The translations under genes were made by a program, and so were the position numbers. Under the pieces are notes generated by a model. That model ran no database searches, was not told the origin of the DNA, and saw only the letters and a program-made list of their open reading frames with translations. This document shows positions 47,658-52,333 of a DNA stretch of 52,333 bases, one piece after another. The stretch is taken from assembly GCA_944391815.1 (NCBI GenBank), contig CALXUV010000068.1, forward strand, positions 1 to 52,333, read 5' to 3'. The stretch's first letter is position 1. The number at the start of each line of letters is the position of its first letter. The stretch is from an uncultured Clostridia bacterium (GTDB lineage: Bacteria > Bacillota > Clostridia > Oscillospirales > CAG-272).

Positions 47658-48536
47658 ATGAACGGTTTCATAAAAATAAATCCATGGATATACCATCTTC
47701 CGCCGCCGGTTCCCGAATTCGGTGCGGGAGTTACGCTTGTCATCGGCGTCAATAACTTTCTTATCGACTGCGGAGCGTTTGATTATTCAGTCAGCAAATT
47801 TCTCGTTCCGGCACTTAAAGCCATAAAATATGACCTTAAAGATATAGATTATCTTCTTTTTACACATTCTCACCCTGATAACGCCGGCGGTGTGCACAAG
47901 CTAAAACAGCTTGCTCCGCATATCCGGGTCATGACCTACGGTTATCAGACAGACAGATTAAAAAATCCTTCCTACTACATGCTCGGTCAGTGGTCGGAAT
48001 TTCCCGATTACGCCCCGCCATACAGAGAATTACGGGGCATACTTGCAGACGGAACAGTCGATCCGGAAAACCGGGTATTTTCCGATCTGAAACCGATAAT
48101 CTCCTCAGGACATACAATCGACTGTGTAAGCTGGCACCATACAAAAAGCAATACCCTGATATGCGGAGATGCCGTTCAGGGAGCCGGAACCGACGAAACC
48201 GGCATCGCCTTTTTCACTTCTCTTGAACTGTACAGAAATACCCTTTCAGACCTTATAGAGCTCGCTCCCGAAAACCTGCTGCTCGGCAGAGACTTCAGAT
48301 CTGCTCCGAGCGTTATTCAGGGGCAGGATAATGCCATAAGCGTACTTGAGGACAGTTTCAAGTTCACCGTCGAATATTCCGCTTTTATCGAGAAATACGC
48401 AAAATATTCAAGAAGAAAGAAAGAAATGCTGGATGTCGCCGAAGTCGCCAAAGCTTATTACGAAGGAAAAAAAGAACCGCAGTATCTCGGTTATACCATG
48501 CAGACTTTCAGCCTTTACATCAAAGCTAAAAAATAG
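47658..48536 (+). CDS. MBL-fold hydrolase with altered metal motif
   Basis: A 292-residue metallo-beta-lactamase-fold protein. The core reads LLFTHSHPDNAGG (H70-x-H72-x-D74-N75), where the usual last His of HxHxDH is Asn. Later family residues are present: ISSGHTIDCVSWHH (metal His) and ICGDAVQGAG (bridging Asp). Loss of one ligand may shift metal stoichiometry. The helical C-terminal third (about 215-292) is lysine-rich. Specific reaction unknown; relatives include glyoxalase II and lactonases. AGGT lies before the ATG. It is monocistronic, divergent from the nusB operon. Confidence 0.85.
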   Translation: MNGFIKINPWIYHLPPPVPEFGAGVTLVIGVNNFLIDCGAFDYSVSKFLVPALKAIKYDLKDIDYLLFTHSHPDNAGGVHKLKQLAPHIRVMTYGYQTDRLKNPSYYMLGQWSEFPDYAPPYRELRGILADGTVDPENRVFSDLKPIISSGHTIDCVSWHHTKSNTLICGDAVQGAGTDETGIAFFTSLELYRNTLSDLIELAPENLLLGRDFRSAPSVIQGQDNAISVLEDSFKFTVEYSAFIEKYAKYSRRKKEMLDVAEVAKAYYEGKKEPQYLGYTMQTFSLYIKAKK

Positions 48537-48580
48537 TTATTTTTTACATTTATATGTAAACTTCCGACATCTATATAAAC

Positions 48581-48609
48581 TTGATTTTTGATCCCGGTTA
48601 TGGTATAAT
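48581..48609 (+). promoter_or_regulatory. Promoter of tRNA-Lys
   Basis: TTGATT (48581-48586), a 17-nt spacer, TATAAT (48604-48609), 20 nt before the tRNA. Confidence 0.8.
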
Positions 48610-48628
48610 TAGCGGTGTTAAGTTTACT

Positions 48629-48704
48629 GCACCTTTAGCTCAGATGGTAGAGCAACTGACTCTTAATCAGTGGGTCCAGGGTTCGAGTCCCTGAAGGTGC
48701 ACCA
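48629..48704 (+). tRNA. tRNA-Lys (anticodon CTT)
   Basis: A 76-nt cloverleaf with CCA encoded. Acceptor GCACCTT pairs with AAGGTGC (48694-48700). The D-arm reads AGCTCAGATGGTAGAGC. The anticodon stem ACTGA/TCAGT encloses the loop CTCTTAA, so the anticodon is CTT (reads AAG). The T-arm holds GGGTTCGAGTCCC-type sequence. CTT is the less common Lys isoacceptor in low-GC bacteria; the TTT isoacceptor must lie elsewhere. A promoter and an intrinsic terminator flank it as a single-gene unit. Confidence 0.97.
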
Positions 48705-48705
48705 C

Positions 48706-48746
48706 AAAAAGCCTTGGCCGCTAAGCGGCTGAGGCTTTTGTTTTTT
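48706..48746 (+). terminator. Terminator of tRNA-Lys
   Basis: AAAAAGCCT..GGCCGC, loop TAA, GCGGCC-like arm and AGGCTTTT, then TTTTTT (48741-48746). The hairpin begins 2 nt after the CCA. Confidence 0.85.
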
Positions 48747-48895
48747 CATAGCGTCACTACGGCTTTCGGGTGGTTATCAGCAACTGAAAATAGTGCTGTT
48801 TTCTTTTCACAAACGGAACTACTGTTAAATACCCAAACAGTTGTAAAGTTAACCGTAACCTGAGCTGAAAATTCAGAATAACCGTATGTCTGCGC

Positions 48896-48925
48896 TTGAC
48901 TGTATATTTTTGCTACCCGTTAAAT
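48896..48925 (+). promoter_or_regulatory. Probable promoter of the SGNH-GH95 pair
   Basis: TTGACT (48896-48901), an 18-nt spacer, TTAAAT (48920-48925), 27 nt before the SGNH start. The -10 box is weak. Confidence 0.4.
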
Positions 48926-48951
48926 AAAAACAAAATCAAGAGAGGTACAAA

Positions 48952-49707
48952 ATGAAGATTCAGGAAAAAATCCTCATGGACAGGCAGGGACTGGAAAAAT
49001 ACGGACCGATCAATATTGTTGCATTCGGTGACAGTGTCACCCACGGCGCAGTCGGTCCCGGCGAAATCGACTACGAAAGCGTTTACTGGAACAGGCTACG
49101 GAAAAAAATCGTTTCCGTCCGAAATTATGTGCCTGTCAACGTCATAAACGCCGGAATCGGCGGCACAACCGCCGCTCTTTCGGTTGAAAGAACGGAAAAT
49201 CAGGTGCTTGTACATAACCCGGATCTTGTAATTGTATGCTTCGGGCTTAACGACGTTTGCGGAACGCTTAAAGATTACACCGATTCGCTTGAAAAAATTT
49301 TCGGAAAATGCAAAAAAAGCGGTACACTTACCGTTTTTATGACTCCGAATATGCTTAACACATATGTGGCAAACGACACCGAACCGATGTACAGGGATTA
49401 CGCAAATCTGACTGCGCAAATCCAGAACGGCGGCAGAATGGATGAATTCATGAACAGCGCCTGCGATATTGCACGCAGTATGGATGTAACCGTTTGCGAC
49501 TGTTACGCAAAATGGAAAGCTCTTGCCAAAACAAAGGATACAACTCTCCTTCTTGCCAACCGCATAAATCATCCGTTAAGAGAAATGCATTCTTTGTTTG
49601 CCGACAGTCTTTTTGATGCGGTTTTCAAAGACACTCCGTTTTCGGAATCAAAAGACGAAAGCACCATGTACAAACAAAACGATGATAAGAAAGGAGATCA
49701 TATATGA
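48952..49707 (+). CDS. SGNH/GDSL hydrolase (probable carbohydrate esterase)
   Basis: A 251-residue esterase of the SGNH fold, predicted to deacylate sugars. Block I is VAFGDSVTHGA (catalytic Ser), block II NAGIGGTTAA (oxyanion Gly), block III CFGLNDVCG (oxyanion Asn) and block V ANRINHPLREMH (catalytic His). The Asp three residues before that His, usual in the triad, is replaced by Arg; the NRINHP form is, from memory, shared by a subgroup of SGNH proteins. No signal peptide. AGAGGT lies before the ATG. Its stop overlaps the GH95 start by 4 nt, so the two act together, probably on O-acetylated, fucosylated glycans. Confidence 0.88.
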   Translation: MKIQEKILMDRQGLEKYGPINIVAFGDSVTHGAVGPGEIDYESVYWNRLRKKIVSVRNYVPVNVINAGIGGTTAALSVERTENQVLVHNPDLVIVCFGLNDVCGTLKDYTDSLEKIFGKCKKSGTLTVFMTPNMLNTYVANDTEPMYRDYANLTAQIQNGGRMDEFMNSACDIARSMDVTVCDCYAKWKALAKTKDTTLLLANRINHPLREMHSLFADSLFDAVFKDTPFSESKDESTMYKQNDDKKGDHI

Positions 49708-52088
49708 TTTTCACCTCTCCGGAAGACGCAAATATTTTAAGTGAAAAAAAGCCGGCACAACGTTTCGAGGAAGCCTATCCCCTCGGAAACGGATGGCTCG
49801 GCGCAATGATTTACGGAAAAACAGACCTTGAAACAATCTCCCTTAACCACGATACCCTTTGGAGCGGTTATCCGCGGGGAGATAAAACAAGAGGACAGCT
49901 TTTTGACTCTCTTCAAAAAGCAAAAGAGGCGGTCAGAAACAAGGATTATCTTCTTGCGGACCGTGAGATTTCCGATAATTTTTCCTGTTATGCTTCTGCA
50001 AGTTATCTGCCGATGGGCAACCTTGAAATTGCGTTTGACAAAAACAAACCTGCTGAAAAAACCGGTAATTACCGCAGAATTCTCGACCTGAAACGTGCTT
50101 TTTTTACATCAACCTACCGCAAAGGCGACCGACTTTTCAATATATCAGCTTTTGTTTCCGCCCCGGACAAGGCGCTTTTTTACAAAGCTGAGTGTCTTGG
50201 CGGAAAAACCGACCTCGATATAACGCTCACCTCTCAGCTGTGGTCAAAAACCGAAACTGACTTTTCTTCTCTGAAAATTCTGCCGGAACTGAGTACGGCA
50301 AACATATATCTGTCAGGTCAGGCGCCTGTTAACTCCCAACAGAACATAGAGAGAACAGACAGATCAAGCGTCTACGGCAACGGCTCGGCAGAAGAAAACG
50401 GTATGAAATTCATGTGCGCAGCATCGATAAAGTCCGACGGGAAAATATCTCTTTCCGGAAACTGTATTTCAGTAAAGGATTGCACCTATGCGGAAATACG
50501 TCTGACTGCCGAAACTTCGTTTGCGGGTTACGCCAAACACCCGTTTTTAAATGGAAAAGACTGCATTTCAGCTTGCATGGAAATGCTTGAAAAAGCTAAC
50601 GCAAGGAATTTCGAAGATGCGCTGAAAGTACATATAAAAGATTACGGAAAATACTATTCAAGAGTCAGTTTAAGCACGGGAAGCAACAGAAAGACCGGTA
50701 AACCTACATCGGAAAGACTCATTTCCTTTTCAAAAGGAGAGACAGACTCCGCTTTGCCGGTTCTTCTGTTTAATTTCGGAAGATATCTGACAATATGCGG
50801 TTCACGCCCCGGTAGCCAGGCAATGAACCTGCAAGGCATCTGGAACGATAAATTCTTTGCTCCGTGGCACGCAAATTACACCGTTAATATCAACACCGAA
50901 ATGAACTATTTCCCGACTCTTGCGGTTAATCTTGCGGAAATGCAGGAGCCGCTGAACGACCTTATTACAGAGCTTTCCGAGAGCGGTAAAATCACAGCCG
51001 AAAAGTTCTATCACGCAAAGGGCTGGGTTTGTCACCACAATACCGATATCTGGCGTCATACTCAGCCGGTTTCGGGCATGGCGGTTTATCTTTTCTGGAA
51101 CATTGCCGGAGCATGGCTTTGCCGACACCTTTACGATTACTACCTTTACACGCTTGATAAAGCTTTTTTAAGAGAGAAAGCTTATCCCGTAATCCGTGAA
51201 AGCGTCAGATTTTACCTTTCACAGCTTGCCGATTCCGACGACGGTTACAGAATTATTTTCCCTTCCACCTCACCCGAAAACCGTTATAAATATCAAGGCG
51301 GCCTGACTGCCGTTTCCGAAACCACCGAAATGACAATGGCGGCAGTGCGGGAGCTGTTCGGAAATTATCTCAGCATTCTTTCGGTGCTCGGAATAAGCGA
51401 TGATCTGACGGAAACTGTTAAATCTGAGCTTCCGAAACTTCGTCCGACAATGACCGGCAAGGACGGAAGGATTCTCGAGTGGTACGGCGAGAAGGAGGAA
51501 AGCGAGATTCATCACCGACACATTTCACATCTGTATGCACTGCACCCCGGAAACGAAATCACCCCGTTCAGGACTCCGGAACTTGCCGAGGCATGCAAGA
51601 AAACTCTTGCTGTCCGCGGTGACGAAAGCACGGGCTGGAGTATAGCATGGAAAACCAACATGTTTGCAAGACTCTGCGACGGAGAGCACGCCATGTCGCT
51701 CCTCAGAATCCAACTGCGTCCCTGCCTCAACACCGGTGTCAACATGAAAAACAGCGGCGGAACATACCCGAATATGTTCTGTGCTCACCCGCCTTTTCAG
51801 ATTGACGGAAATTTCGGCGCAACTTCCGCCGTCGCAGAAATGCTTCTGCAATCTGACAGTGATACGGTTTACCTGCTTCCTGCTGTGCCTGCTGAGTGGA
51901 AAAACATTTCGTATAAAGGTCTTTGCGCAAAAGGCAAGCGTACTGTTTCATTGAAAAAAGAAAACGGAAAAACAGTATTCTGCAAAATAACAGGAAGTGC
52001 GCCGGATAAAATTTTCCTTGAAGGCAAGGATATTACCCATCTTTTCGTCAAGACTTCAAATGCTTTGGTTTTTACGGGAAATATTTGA
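49704..52088 (+). CDS. Alpha-L-fucosidase-type glycoside hydrolase (GH95)
   Basis: A 794-residue GH95 enzyme, the family of 1,2-alpha-L-fucosidases. The N-terminal beta domain begins PAQRFEEAYPLGNGWLGAMI; the (alpha/alpha)6 barrel has NLQGIWNDKFFAPWHANYT, NINTEMNYF (N395 and N397) and EWYGEKEESEIHHRHISHLY (E592), and QIDGNFGATSAVAEML (D701), which by eye correspond to the catalytic Asn/Asn/Glu/Asp set of the bifidobacterial AfcA. The C-terminal beta sandwich is present. There is no signal peptide, so it acts on imported fucosyl-oligosaccharides. Overlaps the SGNH gene by ATGA. Some GH95 members are galactosidases, so exact specificity is inferred. Confidence 0.93.
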   Translation: MIFTSPEDANILSEKKPAQRFEEAYPLGNGWLGAMIYGKTDLETISLNHDTLWSGYPRGDKTRGQLFDSLQKAKEAVRNKDYLLADREISDNFSCYASASYLPMGNLEIAFDKNKPAEKTGNYRRILDLKRAFFTSTYRKGDRLFNISAFVSAPDKALFYKAECLGGKTDLDITLTSQLWSKTETDFSSLKILPELSTANIYLSGQAPVNSQQNIERTDRSSVYGNGSAEENGMKFMCAASIKSDGKISLSGNCISVKDCTYAEIRLTAETSFAGYAKHPFLNGKDCISACMEMLEKANARNFEDALKVHIKDYGKYYSRVSLSTGSNRKTGKPTSERLISFSKGETDSALPVLLFNFGRYLTICGSRPGSQAMNLQGIWNDKFFAPWHANYTVNINTEMNYFPTLAVNLAEMQEPLNDLITELSESGKITAEKFYHAKGWVCHHNTDIWRHTQPVSGMAVYLFWNIAGAWLCRHLYDYYLYTLDKAFLREKAYPVIRESVRFYLSQLADSDDGYRIIFPSTSPENRYKYQGGLTAVSETTEMTMAAVRELFGNYLSILSVLGISDDLTETVKSELPKLRPTMTGKDGRILEWYGEKEESEIHHRHISHLYALHPGNEITPFRTPELAEACKKTLAVRGDESTGWSIAWKTNMFARLCDGEHAMSLLRIQLRPCLNTGVNMKNSGGTYPNMFCAHPPFQIDGNFGATSAVAEMLLQSDSDTVYLLPAVPAEWKNISYKGLCAKGKRTVSLKKENGKTVFCKITGSAPDKIFLEGKDITHLFVKTSNALVFTGNI

Positions 52089-52212
52089 ATACGGCAGAAA
52101 GTGTTTACCGTTTTTCAGGTAACAGCAAATCGTTTTACGATGTTTTTCATTAAGACCTTTTCTGATCTGATTTTTAACTTTCCTAAGTCATCAAATTTAT
52201 TCATACATAAAA

Positions 52213-52333
52213 GGGGCTGAGTCATTAACTTAGCTGAAAAAAGAAAAAAGCGGATGCTTTTTACCGAAAGGTATTGAGTATCCGCTTGCTTTGTTGTATA
52301 ATTTAATTGCTAAAAAAACCTACAAGAAAGCGA
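52213..52333 (+). mobile_element. Probable left end of an insertion sequence
   Basis: GGGGCTGAGTCATTAACTTA (from 52213) looks like an IS terminal inverted repeat of the IS1182-type GGGCTG..family. It is followed at once by a long hairpin (AGCGGAT..ATCCGCT, 52249-52286, GAAA tetraloop) and by a promoter, TTGAGT (52274-52279), 17 nt, TATAAT (52297-52302), then AAGAAAGCG as a likely ribosome site at the edge. Hairpins just inside IS ends protect against outside transcription. The transposase itself lies beyond the window, so the identity is inferred. Confidence 0.45.
52274..52302 (+). promoter_or_regulatory. Promoter reading out of the right edge
   Basis: TTGAGT (52274-52279), a 17-nt spacer, TATAAT (52297-52302). 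The -35 lies within the 3' half of the hairpin. Probably drives a transposase beyond the window. Confidence 0.6.

Noticed and set aside
48629-48704. tRNA-Lys as an integration site for the following SGNH-GH95 genes
   Set aside because: No integrase and no repeated tRNA 3' end were found downstream within the window.

Overview
This 52 kb window comes from a moderately AT-rich Gram-positive chromosome, most likely a Clostridia member such as the Oscillospiraceae/Ruminococcaceae. The evidence is gene content and order: rplI-dnaB-tilS-hpt-ftsH, the nusB-xseA-xseB-ispA-tlyA-nadK-argR-recN block, RNase J, MecA, ComEC, NAD kinase and MgtE, together with strong GGAGG-type ribosome sites and TTGACA/TATAAT promoters. 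GH2, GH95, ThuA and SGNH genes suggest a glycan-degrading, probably gut-dwelling lifestyle. No taxonomic marker gene (16S, rpoB) is present, so the assignment is inference.

Layout. 1-180: end of a broken transposase on the minus strand. 181-6218: minus-strand housekeeping operon rplI, dnaB, tilS, hpt, ftsH. 6219-15766: plus-strand accessory region with an SbcD/SbcC-like pair, a small exported protein, a two-helix membrane peptide, an orphan AAA/ABC-type ATPase preceded by three tandem 94-bp repeats that each carry a promoter, and a MATE exporter, with long AT-rich spacers. 15767-17640: RNase J with a highly structured leader. 17818-21658: ThuA-like protein and a LacZ-type beta-galactosidase. 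21872-24354: MecA and, divergently, mgtE behind a consensus promoter and a 32-codon leader ORF with alternative hairpins. 24507-27592: a two-gene TerB-N/C plus BrxD-type ATPase module, divergent from a PAP2 membrane phosphatase through one palindrome that supplies both -35 boxes. 28936-30388: HPr-like protein and a DUF2238 membrane protein. 30482-31577: a decayed heparinase II/III-like gene. 31815-37933: Ddl, ComEC, Asp/Glu racemase, RapZ and MurB (cell wall and competence). 38165-47384: minus-strand operon nusB to recN plus tyrS. 47658-52088: MBL hydrolase, tRNA-Lys(CTT), and an overlapping SGNH hydrolase/GH95 alpha-L-fucosidase pair. 52213-end: probable left end of an insertion sequence.

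The most interesting parts are (a) the TerB-N/C plus BrxD-like ATPase pair and its shared palindromic promoter, a small predicted DNA-associated or defence-type module of unknown function that here lacks its usual helicase partner; (b) the mgtE leader ORF, which resembles an Mg2+-responsive translational attenuator although no M-box is visible; (c) the promoter-bearing tandem repeats in front of an orphan ATPase; and (d) the structured RNA in front of RNase J. All calls come from reading the sequence. No database search was run, and family assignments rest on recognised motifs.
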